Both the position numbers and the translations under genes were made by a program. A stretch of DNA of 62,982 nucleotides from a virus: the IMG/VR virus record IMGVR_UViG_3300042924_002983, positions 1-62,982 of that record. One strand, 5' to 3'. Shown here in pieces: positions 16,114 to 23,246 of the stretch; positions within the stretch are counted from its first letter, which is position 1; each line of letters starts with the position of its first letter. The notes beneath the pieces are model-generated. The model had not been told where the DNA came from. It saw only the letters and a program-made list of their open reading frames with translations, and did not search any database.

Positions 16114-16355
16114 TGCCACGCATTGCCGTGTGTCTGAACTATGAGGACAGGGATAACCCTCGCTTCTCAGGTGAGAACGATTACCCGGACTACTGCCGAC
16201 AGTGCTATGCGGACGCAGACGAGGCAGAGATTGCCGCTGAGTACGGCGTATCCGTGGATGCGGTGGACAAGATCGATGACGAACACCCTCAGTATGAGGG
16301 CGAGGACTACACCTGCACCGAGTGTGGCAAGACTCTAACAGCAAAGGATGATTGA
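16113..16355 (+). CDS. Small acidic protein with two CxxC pairs
   Basis: 80 residues from ATG 16113. CRQCYADADEAEIAAEYG and CTECGKTLTAKDD supply two CxxC pairs separated by an acidic helix, so a zinc ribbon is likely. Start and stop both overlap neighbours (TGATG). DNA or RNA binding is possible but unproven. Confidence 0.55.
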   Translation: MPRIAVCLNYEDRDNPRFSGENDYPDYCRQCYADADEAEIAAEYGVSVDAVDKIDDEHPQYEGEDYTCTECGKTLTAKDD

Positions 16356-16630
16356 TGCACAAGATAGCACCAGTGCCCAACCACAATGGGTCACCAGCCG
16401 ATGCGCTGGCCGAGCAGATGATGGAGGTGTGCCATGCCTTGGAGGCAGCGGTCGGTGCCATGTGCCAGTGGCAACCGCATGGCAGGGACTACCAGATTGG
16501 TGGCGACTACCAGGCTGACAGGATTGAGTTCCTGAGACGGGTCGGTTTGTTGGAGGCAATGGCCAAGCAGTACGAACAGGAAGCGATTGCTGTGATGGAA
16601 TACTACAACTGGAAAGAGAGGGTCGGATGA
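16355..16630 (+). CDS. Small early protein
   Basis: 91 residues; helical with LAEQMMEVCHALEAAVGAMC and EFLRRVGLLEAMAKQYEQEA. No motif. Stop overlaps the next ATG. Confidence 0.55.
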   Translation: MHKIAPVPNHNGSPADALAEQMMEVCHALEAAVGAMCQWQPHGRDYQIGGDYQADRIEFLRRVGLLEAMAKQYEQEAIAVMEYYNWKERVG

Positions 16631-16875
16631 GCAGATACCATGTGAAGGTGGGTGATGCGACGTTCGCCTACGGGTATGACCGTCCGTTGCAGGAATACTT
16701 CTTGCAGAAGCACACGCCGGGGGAGGGTGACTACCCGGACGTTGAGGATCTGGTGGGCAGCTACACCGGCAAGGGCTACGGCACTGCCGGTGAACTGTTG
16801 GAAGCGGTGGCTAAGCATGGCCTGCCGTTGCCGGAAGCGCATATGACTCTGATCAGTTTGGATCTACCCTTTTAA
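16627..16875 (+). CDS. Small early protein
   Basis: 82 residues reading MSRYHVKVGDATFAYGYDRP, then LVGSYTGKGYGTAGELLEAV. Mixed alpha/beta. No recognised family. It is followed by an AAGGAG ribosome site for the next gene. Confidence 0.55.
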   Translation: MSRYHVKVGDATFAYGYDRPLQEYFLQKHTPGEGDYPDVEDLVGSYTGKGYGTAGELLEAVAKHGLPLPEAHMTLISLDLPF

Positions 16876-16885
16876 GGAGACAGCT

Positions 16886-17329
16886 ATGAACCGTGACGAT
16901 TGCAAGGTTGGTATGACGGTGTCGTTCGGGCGTGGGCGTGGTGCCCACACCAAGGGCAGGGTGCTGAAGGTCAACGACAAGAAGGCCAAGGTGGAAACGC
17001 TGGAGCAACGCAACAGCAATGCGGCTGGCACCATCTGGAACGTGCCCTACTCCATGCTGACAGCGTGTGAGTTCGTCGCCCCGCAGGCACAGCCCTATCC
17101 CAATGGGCTGACGATCACCGGTGTGAGGTATCTTACAGGCAACGAGTGCCTCAATGAGGGGTGGGACATCGGGCTGTACGACTTCGCGGTCGCACTCACC
17201 CTGTCCGATGGCTCCATGATCTTTGCGTCTGCGGACTATGAGGGTAACGGGCCTGGTGCCCTGTTCGGTCGGATGCGTACCGGCGAGCAGTTCATCCTGT
17301 CCCCAGCACAGAAAGAGGTGGCGGTATGA
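16886..17329 (+). CDS. Two-domain early protein with SH3/KOW-like N-terminus
   Basis: 147 residues. Residues ~6-60 (VGMTVSFGRGRGAHTKGRV, then VNDKKAKVETLE) look like a small SH3/KOW-type barrel as found in nucleic-acid-binding proteins. Residues ~75-135 (ITGVRYLTGNECLNEGWD, then ALTLSDGSMIFASADYEGNG) form a second beta-rich domain seen in other phage hypotheticals. The function is not known. An AAGGAG site precedes the start by six bases. Confidence 0.6.
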   Translation: MNRDDCKVGMTVSFGRGRGAHTKGRVLKVNDKKAKVETLEQRNSNAAGTIWNVPYSMLTACEFVAPQAQPYPNGLTITGVRYLTGNECLNEGWDIGLYDFAVALTLSDGSMIFASADYEGNGPGALFGRMRTGEQFILSPAQKEVAV

Positions 17330-17640
17330 AGATGAGTAAGAAGTTGGCCGAGGATTTCTGCGATCACGTTTGCGGCGAGGATGCAGAGCTTTACTACGAA
17401 GCCTTCTGTCAGTGGGCGGCGGGGCGCTGCGACCAAGTGGGCACATTCTTCTGGTCCGACTTGGCTATCCAAGTGAGGGACTGCGGCCACAAGCACAGTG
17501 CCCATGCCCTGTATCGGCTGGCGTCCGTGCTGGCGAGCGAACTGAACAGAGAGAAAGACTTCATCGGCAGGATTGGTCGGGCATTCACAGCGTGCGCTGA
17601 GCGGTTCGGCGTGGAAGAGGAAGACATCGTCAGGAGGTAA
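17326..17640 (+). CDS. Small early protein
   Basis: 104 residues; ATG overlaps the previous stop and a second ATG follows two codons later. Helical, with Cys and His residues (FCDHVCGEDAELYYEAFCQW; RDCGHKHSAHALYRLASVLA). Metal binding is conceivable, but the spacing is not a known motif. Unknown function. Confidence 0.55.
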   Translation: MKMSKKLAEDFCDHVCGEDAELYYEAFCQWAAGRCDQVGTFFWSDLAIQVRDCGHKHSAHALYRLASVLASELNREKDFIGRIGRAFTACAERFGVEEEDIVRR

Positions 17641-17643
17641 GCG

Positions 17644-18222
17644 ATGCGTGTACTGGTAGCGTGTGAGTTCACCGGCACGGTGCGCCGTGCGTTCCGTGAG
17701 CTAGGGCATGATGCATGGAGTTGCGACATCCTGCCTGCCGAGGATGGCGGGCCGCACATACAGGGTGATGTTCGCCAGGTTTTGGGTGACGGGTGGGATC
17801 TGATGGTTGCCCACCCACCATGCACCCACCTTGCGGTCAGTGGTGCCCGCCATTTCCATCGCAAGCAGGTCGAACAGGCCGAGGCGTTGGAGTTTGTGCA
17901 GACGCTGATGGATGCACCCATCCCACGCATAGCACTGGAGAACCCAGTGTCTGTGATCAGCAGTCGGATTCGTAAGCCGGATCAGATCATCCAGCCCTAC
18001 CAATTCGGCCATCCAGAATCCAAGAAGACATGCCTCTGGTTGAAGGGACTCAACCCCCTGCAACCAACGGCTGTGATGCAGATGCGTGGACGGTGGGAGA
18101 ACCAGACTCCCAGTGGACAGAACAAGTTAGGGCCATCACCGGATCGGTGGAAGATTCGGAGCAAGACCTACCCCGGTATTGCCCATGCGATGGCTACCCA
18201 GTGGGGTGTGGAGGATGCGTGA
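17644..18222 (+). CDS. DNA cytosine methyltransferase-like protein
   Basis: A 192-residue protein of the short phage methyltransferase-like type. MRVLVACEFTGTVRRAFRE is the SAM-binding loop, ILPAEDGG the following acidic strand, LMVAHPPCTHLA the catalytic Pro-Cys loop and IALENPVSVISS the ENP motif. C-terminus has KKTCLWLKGLNPLQPT. In C5-cytosine methyltransferases the Cys in PPC attacks cytosine and ENP binds it. The target-recognition domain is very short, so specificity or activity is uncertain. It could protect phage DNA from host restriction. Confidence 0.78.
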   Translation: MRVLVACEFTGTVRRAFRELGHDAWSCDILPAEDGGPHIQGDVRQVLGDGWDLMVAHPPCTHLAVSGARHFHRKQVEQAEALEFVQTLMDAPIPRIALENPVSVISSRIRKPDQIIQPYQFGHPESKKTCLWLKGLNPLQPTAVMQMRGRWENQTPSGQNKLGPSPDRWKIRSKTYPGIAHAMATQWGVEDA

Positions 18223-18431
18223 TGCCAAAAACGCGGAGCAAGATGGGTAGTTTGTCACGTTCGCAGCATGCCGAGGTTGCTTGGTGCACGGAGGACATCC
18301 AAGACCGGCGACCAGACTGGTCGGCTAAGAGATGTTTTGCGTTCCTTATGAATAACGAGGATGAGATTCAATGCGAGATGATCGAACGTGGATGGGAAGT
18401 TATCAACAACCTTTTGGCAAGGGAGGAATGA
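18222..18431 (+). CDS. Small early protein
   Basis: 69 residues from ATG 18222, seven bases after GGAGG and overlapping the methyltransferase stop. Basic N-terminus, helical C-terminus (KRCFAFLMNNEDEIQCEMIE). Unknown function; coupling suggests co-expression with the methyltransferase. Confidence 0.55.
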   Translation: MPKTRSKMGSLSRSQHAEVAWCTEDIQDRRPDWSAKRCFAFLMNNEDEIQCEMIERGWEVINNLLAREE

Positions 18432-18745
18432 TGGCACATACACCAGGGCCGTGGGGCATTGTATTTCACTGTGATGTCGAACGCATCCGGCTGAACGGAT
18501 CGACGGTCTACCAAGTGAGCGATGTGACTGACCCGGAGTTCCCATCCGGCACGCCCCGCTACAACTTGGATGACCTGCGATTGATGGCGGCAGCACCTGA
18601 GATGTTGGCCACGCTGCGAATAGCGGCAGATGCACTGGACTACGCACAGGCACAGGTCGATTCGGAGAACGATGCACACAACCTACGTGTACGGTTGGTG
18701 CAGGTAAAGCGAGTGATTGCCAAAGCAGAAGGGAGGGGTGAGTGA
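18431..18745 (+). CDS. HTPGPW-type small phage protein
   Basis: 104 residues starting MAHTPGPWGIV and containing DDLRLMAAAPEMLATLRIA. The HTPGPW start plus a later (D)xRL(I/M)AAAPE(L/M)L helix is a pattern I know from many phage hypothetical proteins. No function is established. ATG overlaps the previous stop (TGATGG). Confidence 0.65.
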   Translation: MAHTPGPWGIVFHCDVERIRLNGSTVYQVSDVTDPEFPSGTPRYNLDDLRLMAAAPEMLATLRIAADALDYAQAQVDSENDAHNLRVRLVQVKRVIAKAEGRGE

Positions 18746-18978
18746 TGCCCGCAGTGCATATGAGTGAGCATGAGGCCCGCGTTCACATGATCTCGTTACT
18801 GAACCACATGGATGTTGATGGATTGGCGTTGGCCTTAAGCGAGAGCTACCTATTTGAGGACAGGCCGGTGGTGGTGAAGGGGGCGAAGATCGAAAGCTAC
18901 GCCTACCTCAACGGCATGTCTGGCGGCGATAGGCGCGGCGATGTGTACGCATTCGACGGGCTTGCGGACGAGGAGTAG
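18745..18978 (+). CDS. Small early protein
   Basis: 77 residues from ATG 18745 after GGGGTGAG. Helix ARVHMISLLNHMDVDGLALA, then strands ending YAFDGLADEE. Unknown function. Confidence 0.5.
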   Translation: MPAVHMSEHEARVHMISLLNHMDVDGLALALSESYLFEDRPVVVKGAKIESYAYLNGMSGGDRRGDVYAFDGLADEE

Positions 18979-19001
18979 GTTCCTTAACAAGGAGGACAGG
19001 G

Positions 19002-19157
19002 ATGTCTATGCTGGACGTTTGGAAAGACGAGACGATTGAGACTGCCATTCGCCTGTTGGTCAACGCCGAGCGGTTGTTGGAACCGTTCCGTGACCAGGAG
19101 GGTGACTGGGGTAGGGTGTACGAACAGATCCATAAGTTCTTAAAGGAGGAGTGCTGA
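19002..19157 (+). CDS. 51-residue early protein
   Basis: Starts at ATG 19002 after AAGGAGGACAGGG. Helical throughout (ETIETAIRLLVNAERLLEPF; YEQIHKFLKEEC). Its last codons make the ribosome site AAGGAGGAG for the next gene, whose ATG overlaps its stop. Unknown function. Confidence 0.55.
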   Translation: MSMLDVWKDETIETAIRLLVNAERLLEPFRDQEGDWGRVYEQIHKFLKEEC

Positions 19158-19444
19158 TGGCTTGGCGAATGAACACACCGCCGGACTACGATGGTGGCCC
19201 TCTCAGAGACAGCGACTGGGGCGTGGTCTACAGGGATGAGACTGAACCTACGCTGCCTGAGTACGTCTGCATCTTCTGGCGGGTGCGCGGGGAGGTAGCT
19301 TATGTACGCGGAGGACTGAACTCTTTCTGCCCGTCCACCGCAAAGCCCGCGGATGCGGTGAAGATAGCGATAAAGAAATCCAAGGACTACACCGACACTG
19401 CCACAGACAACATCGTCTGGTGGGGTGTACTGAGAAACAAATAG
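19157..19444 (+). CDS. Small early protein
   Basis: 95 residues from ATG 19157 (MAWRMNTPPDYDGGPLRDS). Beta-rich with PEYVCIFWRVRGEVAYVRG and a basic helix AVKIAIKKSKDY. No family recognised. Confidence 0.55.
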   Translation: MAWRMNTPPDYDGGPLRDSDWGVVYRDETEPTLPEYVCIFWRVRGEVAYVRGGLNSFCPSTAKPADAVKIAIKKSKDYTDTATDNIVWWGVLRNK

Positions 19445-19455
19445 GAGGAGTGCTG

Positions 19456-19770
19456 ATGAACAAGCTGGCTGACAAGCCGCTGTATGACACGCCGATTGAC
19501 ATGCTGCGGCACATCGTTGAATCGTTCAACAGCTGCAAAGAATCCTTTATGGATGACAAGACGATCCCGCAGTTGATGAACATCTACAACTGCTGGATGC
19601 GTAGTGGCTGGGACTTCTACCCAGACCAGTGGTCACCCAAGCAGGTGAAGGAAGCAATGGATGGGATCGTTCCTGACTGGGACCGCAAAGAGCAGCCGGT
19701 CTTTCACAAGGATCGCAGTGAGACGCGGTTCATTGGGGCGTTTGAGATTATCTGGAAAGGAGAACGCTGA
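19456..19770 (+). CDS. Small early protein
   Basis: 104 residues from ATG 19456 after GGAGGAG. Helical start (YDTPIDMLRHIVESFNSCKE), aromatic middle (NCWMRSGWDFYPDQWSPKQV). Unknown function. Stop overlaps the next ATG. Confidence 0.55.
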   Translation: MNKLADKPLYDTPIDMLRHIVESFNSCKESFMDDKTIPQLMNIYNCWMRSGWDFYPDQWSPKQVKEAMDGIVPDWDRKEQPVFHKDRSETRFIGAFEIIWKGER

Positions 19771-20096
19771 TGGTGGCTAAGAGCAGCAAGCGGACACACA
19801 TAATCAACCTGCCTTGCATCGGGATCTGGAGTCGGACGGCTTCGACAGATCCCAGCCCAGGCAACACTCTGGTCGGACTGTGGATTGAGGACAACGGCAA
19901 TCAGAGCATCAGGTTTTTCTGCGCCTACTTCTGCAATGCGGCAGGCGAAGGCGTTGACCCTGACGAGGAGGACTGGACGCACATCACATACCACTGCCGC
20001 CAAGCGGGGGTGGGCAGGGCGTGGCAAGGAGAGATTGAACCGCCCGATTACTGGGCCGAGGCACGGTGGCTTATACCCGAGTGGGGAGGTGAGTGA
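19770..20096 (+). CDS. Small early protein
   Basis: 108 residues. Aromatic-rich with Cys and His (RFFCAYFCNAAGEGVDPDEE; WTHITYHCRQAG). The end, WGGE, is encoded by the boundary sequence GGAGGTGAGTGATG that serves the next gene. Unknown function. Confidence 0.55.
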   Translation: MVAKSSKRTHIINLPCIGIWSRTASTDPSPGNTLVGLWIEDNGNQSIRFFCAYFCNAAGEGVDPDEEDWTHITYHCRQAGVGRAWQGEIEPPDYWAEARWLIPEWGGE

Positions 20097-20275
20097 TGAC
20101 GAACGAGAGGTACGCCAAGGCGCTCGCCCGGGTGGAGCGGTCGCCCCGCCTGCGGAAGTACAAGTCCATCGTTATGCAGGACTATGGTGGCAGGCATTGG
20201 GAGTGGGTGACCTATGCCCAGGTGAAAGAGATTGAGTCTTGGGCCAAGCAGATAAAGGAGGACAGTGATGGCTAA
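20096..20275 (+). CDS. Small basic early protein
   Basis: 59 residues from ATG 20096, immediately after the boundary sequence. Basic: RYAKALARVERSPRLRKYKS, then a helix YAQVKEIESWAKQIKED. Unknown function. Confidence 0.5.
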   Translation: MTNERYAKALARVERSPRLRKYKSIVMQDYGGRHWEWVTYAQVKEIESWAKQIKEDSDG

Positions 20276-20657
20276 GAAGAAAGCAAAGACCAAGCACACG
20301 CGGCAGGACGATGAGGCGGTGACGTTCCTGAGCTACGTGAAGAAGCAGGCACCCAACCTGTACGAACGGTACGCATCGCTTCAGCCCTTTGAGGATGTGA
20401 TCAACGAGTGCTGGGTGAATACCGAAGATGGGTATGTGGGCATCGGGATTGAAACCGGCGCTGGCGTGTGGGCTAGTGGCGACAGGCCGATGTACTACGC
20501 GGAGATCCACTTCGATGAGGTGGTTCTTCAGTTCGACATTGAGTCCGAGGACGAGACGTTCCGCGAGAGCTACTCCACCGACATGGCTGGGCTGTGGTCT
20601 TTCCTGCGTCAGATCCCCAGGCCGATGCATTCCTTCGGTAAGTGGAGGCCCAACTGA
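20268..20657 (+). CDS. Early protein with lysine-rich N-terminus
   Basis: 129 residues from ATG 20268. Starts MAKKKAKTKHTRQDDEA, then a helical part (TFLSYVKKQAPNLYERYA) and beta-rich core (DGYVGIGIETGAGVW; AEIHFDEVVLQFDIE). The basic tail could contact nucleic acid. No family recognised. Confidence 0.55.
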   Translation: MAKKKAKTKHTRQDDEAVTFLSYVKKQAPNLYERYASLQPFEDVINECWVNTEDGYVGIGIETGAGVWASGDRPMYYAEIHFDEVVLQFDIESEDETFRESYSTDMAGLWSFLRQIPRPMHSFGKWRPN

Positions 20658-20899
20658 TGGCTGACGTTGCGGAAGTAAGGGCTGACATCTCAGAGATGCT
20701 GCGTGCCATTCGTATCAACGGGTGCGTGCCAGTTATGCGTGAGGCTTTGCTGTGGTGGCAGTCGTACCTCATTGCCCACCAAGAGAGCGGCCTGTCGGCT
20801 GTAGATAAGCAGGGCTACGAGGTTCTGTATAAGCAGCTGAAGTTCTTGTTGACCGAGGTGTTCCCCGATGAGGAGGGCGGTGATGGACAAGCTAGTTGA
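20657..20899 (+). CDS. Small helical early protein
   Basis: 80 residues from ATG 20657, overlapping the previous stop. Helices RADISEMLRAIRINGC and REALLWWQSYLIAHQE and YKQLKFLLTEVF. Could be a small helical bundle. Unknown function. Confidence 0.5.
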   Translation: MADVAEVRADISEMLRAIRINGCVPVMREALLWWQSYLIAHQESGLSAVDKQGYEVLYKQLKFLLTEVFPDEEGGDGQAS

Positions 20900-21065
20900 G
20901 TTGCGGGATGGGCTGCAGGAATACTCATGCACCTGCATCGCCAATGCGTATGCAGAGATGGGGCAGTACGGTGCTGAGTGGGGAGCGATCAAACATCTGT
21001 ACCTCGTACTGTGTGCGTGGGATGTTCTGGATCGGGAAGTAACCAGGCTAGCGGAGGAGGAGTGA
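20883..21065 (+). CDS. Small early protein
   Basis: 60 residues from ATG 20883, within the end of the previous gene. DKLVELRDGLQEYSCTCIA, then LYLVLCAWDVLDREV. Helical with three Cys. Unknown function. Confidence 0.5.
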   Translation: MDKLVELRDGLQEYSCTCIANAYAEMGQYGAEWGAIKHLYLVLCAWDVLDREVTRLAEEE

Positions 21066-21439
21066 TGCGAGACATGTCCAATGACCTGCGGATTGTGCAG
21101 TGGTTTCTGGATCTCCCCAAGTTGCAGGAGATTATGGGCTGGCCGGTCGGTGCCGAGCGTCTTGTCGCCAGTGGGCAGGACATCCATCGCCTGTCCAAGC
21201 AGGAGCCTGGTGATCCCGTGGCAATAGCCGCGGCGTGGAACAGTCTCGGCGGTGCGCTTGGCCCCAACCTACTGGGCACGCTGATGTCCTGCGATCACTG
21301 GCGGGAGCTTGTGCCCCCGGTGTCTGGCCCAAGCAGCGATGACGAGGAAACTGTGTGGACGGGTGGCGGCAAGAGCGTGGTGGCCCGCTTGGTCTATGAC
21401 AACGGGCGACCGATCAATGTTGTCTTTGAAGTTCGATAG
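21065..21439 (+). CDS. Early protein of unknown function
   Basis: 124 residues from ATG 21065, which overlaps the previous TGA. N-terminal helices (VQWFLDLPKLQEIMGW) and a C-terminal beta section (VVARLVYDNGRPINVVFEVR). No family recognised. Confidence 0.55.
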   Translation: MRDMSNDLRIVQWFLDLPKLQEIMGWPVGAERLVASGQDIHRLSKQEPGDPVAIAAAWNSLGGALGPNLLGTLMSCDHWRELVPPVSGPSSDDEETVWTGGGKSVVARLVYDNGRPINVVFEVR

Positions 21440-21447
21440 GAGCAACA

Positions 21448-21555
21448 ATGTACAAGGATGTACTGAACGTGCTGCATGTTCTGGCTACCGCTATACTTAT
21501 GTTGTTGGCGGGCCAGTTGAAGGAGATGTGTGTGAAGATACTGGGAGGTGAGTGA
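21448..21555 (+). CDS. 35-residue membrane peptide
   Basis: Reads MYKDVLNVLHVLATAILMLL, then AGQLKEMCVKILGGE. One hydrophobic helix at residues ~5-21. Stop overlaps the next ATG within the boundary sequence. Short membrane peptides in phage early regions can alter the host membrane, but no specific role can be shown. Confidence 0.45.
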   Translation: MYKDVLNVLHVLATAILMLLAGQLKEMCVKILGGE

Positions 21556-21557
21556 TG
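21544..21557 (+). repeat. Repeated gene-boundary sequence GGAGGTGAGTGATG
   Basis: The identical 14-mer, combining ribosome site, stop and start, occurs at 15693-15706, 20085-20098, 21544-21557, 21762-21775 and 22373-22386. At two of these (21544 and 21762) the match extends to at least 17 bases (adding GCT). Each links two unrelated tiny genes in the early array. Confidence 0.85.
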
Positions 21558-21773
21558 GCTTGGCAACAGATGCCCGCCGATGCAGGGCAGATCGTTGATG
21601 TGCGGTACGACTGCGACTGGGAGACACGCACACTGTACAAGCGTGTTGCCGACCGCAACGAGGGCAGTGTTGAACTGCTGCTTGGACGGATCGTTGACGG
21701 TGAGGATAGGTACGAACCACAGAATGGCGTACTGCCAAAGGTGGAGCGGTGGATTTCAGAGGGAGGTGAGTGA
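21555..21773 (+). CDS. Small early protein
   Basis: 72 residues (MAWQQMPADAGQIVDVRYDC). Beta-rich and charged. Ends SEGGE, encoded by the boundary sequence. Unknown function. Confidence 0.5.
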   Translation: MAWQQMPADAGQIVDVRYDCDWETRTLYKRVADRNEGSVELLLGRIVDGEDRYEPQNGVLPKVERWISEGGE

Positions 21774-21982
21774 TGGCTAAGACATGGGAGTACCGTGGCC
21801 GCGTCATCGAAGAGGACTTTGAATCTTGGGCTGACCCAGGCCGGATGAGGAAGACTCGCACCGGATACATCATCCGCGCAGCAGGCTTTGCCAAGCGTTC
21901 TGTTTACGTTCCGGGAAAGTATCGCACGCTGGTCGAAGCCAAGCGTGCAGTGGATGAAGTCCTTGAAGGAGGGTTTTGGTAA
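21773..21982 (+). CDS. Small basic early protein
   Basis: 69 residues (MAKTWEYRGRVIEEDFESW, then TGYIIRAAGFAKRSVYVPGK). Basic with beta-strand pattern and a C-terminal helix. Unknown function. Confidence 0.5.
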   Translation: MAKTWEYRGRVIEEDFESWADPGRMRKTRTGYIIRAAGFAKRSVYVPGKYRTLVEAKRAVDEVLEGGFW

Positions 21983-22188
21983 TGGCGTTCGCTAAGTACA
22001 GATACATTGCTTTCGACTACGAAGAGGGGCATGCCTACCCGTATGTCTGCACTGCATGGCGCATGGTGGGTGGGATGAATGTCGGGGATCGGTTCACTGA
22101 GCAGGTCGGAGAGGTGATCATCGAAGCCCTGCGTGAGGATGGCATTACGATTGATGTCACGCAGTCTAAACCCGAGGAGGTGAAGTGA
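21982..22188 (+). CDS. Small early protein
   Basis: 68 residues from ATG 21982 overlapping the previous TAA (TAATG). YRYIAFDYEEGHAYPYVCTA, then a helix EQVGEVIIEALREDG. Unknown function. Confidence 0.5.
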   Translation: MAFAKYRYIAFDYEEGHAYPYVCTAWRMVGGMNVGDRFTEQVGEVIIEALREDGITIDVTQSKPEEVK

Positions 22189-22400
22189 TGGCTAAGATGC
22201 TGTGCGAGTGCAAGGCTGGTCAGTTCCAAGGCGAGCCTATCGATGAGCAGTTCGCTGCGTTCGATGCACTCGCTCGTCAGTGCGGGTATGCGTCTGGCAT
22301 AGCTGCCGCGAATGAGTGTGTGCTGTGGGGGGATACGGTCGAACAGGCCGTTGCGTTTATGTCCAAGCAACTGGAGGTGAGTGATGGTCGCAATGAGTGA
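22188..22400 (+). CDS. Small early protein
   Basis: 70 residues from ATG 22188. Mixed helices (EQFAAFDALARQCGYASG; DTVEQAVAFMSKQLEV). Its last codons overlap the next ORF through the boundary sequence. Unknown function. Confidence 0.5.
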   Translation: MAKMLCECKAGQFQGEPIDEQFAAFDALARQCGYASGIAAANECVLWGDTVEQAVAFMSKQLEVSDGRNE

Positions 22401-22470
22401 GACGATGGACTTTCTGATCGGTGGCACCGGGGTGCTGCTGCTGTTGTGGTGGGGTTCTTGGAGGCACTGA
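22384..22470 (+). CDS. 28-residue membrane peptide
   Basis: Starts at ATG 22384 after the boundary sequence, or at ATG 22393. Reads MVAMSETMDFLIGGTGVLLL, then LWWGSWRH: one membrane helix ending in Trp and Arg. The serine recombinase start follows two bases after its stop. Unknown role. Confidence 0.4.
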   Translation: MVAMSETMDFLIGGTGVLLLLWWGSWRH

Positions 22471-22472
22471 CC

Positions 22473-23246
22473 ATGCTGTACGGATATGCCCGTGTTTCTA
22501 CGGACAAGCAAGAGAACTCAGCCGATGCCCAGGCTATCCGGCTTAGGGCATACGCTGAGCAGTCGGGCTTGGAGTTTGGAGGCGTGTTCGTAGACGAGGA
22601 TCAGTCGGCATTCCACATTCCATGGCACCAGCGCAGGCAAGGCAGGGCGCTGTGGGACAAGCTCAAGGCCGGGGATGCGGTGGCGTTCTGCACGTTCGAC
22701 CGAGTGTTCCGTTCGGTGCTGGATGCTGCGGTCACTTTAGACAAGTGCAAGGCGCTTGGCGTTCAGCTGCGGTTCCTAGACAACAGCATCGATGTGATGA
22801 CAAGCGAAGGCGAGTTGACGTTCAACGTCCGGTCTTGCGTTGCCCAGTTTGAAAGTCAGATCAGAGGCCAGCGGCAGCGGGAGATCCAGTCCTACCTGCG
22901 CGCAGCCGGTCGCCCGTACGGGAAGTTCCGTCCGTACGGATGGGTGGCCAAGGACAAAGCGTTCGTTGTCTACCGTCCCGAGCGGGAGATCGGTGACATG
23001 GTTGTGGCCATGCGCAAGGCAGGCCGGTCCTTCACGGACATCTGCCTGCACCTGTGCAAGAAGGAACTGCGCAAGCCACCCAACAAGAAGGGTGTCATGG
23101 GGTACTACGGCCTGACAGACACAGTTGCTCTGCATCGGGCAGCGTCAGCTGGATACCCAAGGATCCGGCCAAGACTTTCGCAAGCGCAGTGGCGCGACGA
23201 GATGCAGCGCGTAGAGAAATCTCATGCGACTCAGCCAGCGCTCTGA
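22473..23246 (+). CDS. Serine recombinase (resolvase/invertase family)
   Basis: 257 residues from ATG 22473. The N-terminal catalytic domain begins MLYGYARVSTDKQ, with the nucleophile Ser9, and has FDRVFRSVLDAA carrying conserved arginines. SCVAQFESQIRGQRQREI is the long E helix. A partial recombinase domain follows (GRPYGKFRPYGWV, then SFTDICLHL). Large serine integrases are ~450-550 residues, so this one lacks the zinc ribbon/coiled-coil part and is closer to a resolvase or small transposase-type enzyme. Its last 152 bases overlap the sigma gene on the opposite strand. It is the last early gene. Confidence 0.85.
   Translation: MLYGYARVSTDKQENSADAQAIRLRAYAEQSGLEFGGVFVDEDQSAFHIPWHQRRQGRALWDKLKAGDAVAFCTFDRVFRSVLDAAVTLDKCKALGVQLRFLDNSIDVMTSEGELTFNVRSCVAQFESQIRGQRQREIQSYLRAAGRPYGKFRPYGWVAKDKAFVVYRPEREIGDMVVAMRKAGRSFTDICLHLCKKELRKPPNKKGVMGYYGLTDTVALHRAASAGYPRIRPRLSQAQWRDEMQRVEKSHATQPAL

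Noticed and set aside
15688-16461. 257-codon minus-strand ORF in the early array
   Set aside because: It is antisense to several plus-strand genes that have good ribosome sites and overlaps; its protein is low-complexity and Ser/Arg/His-rich.
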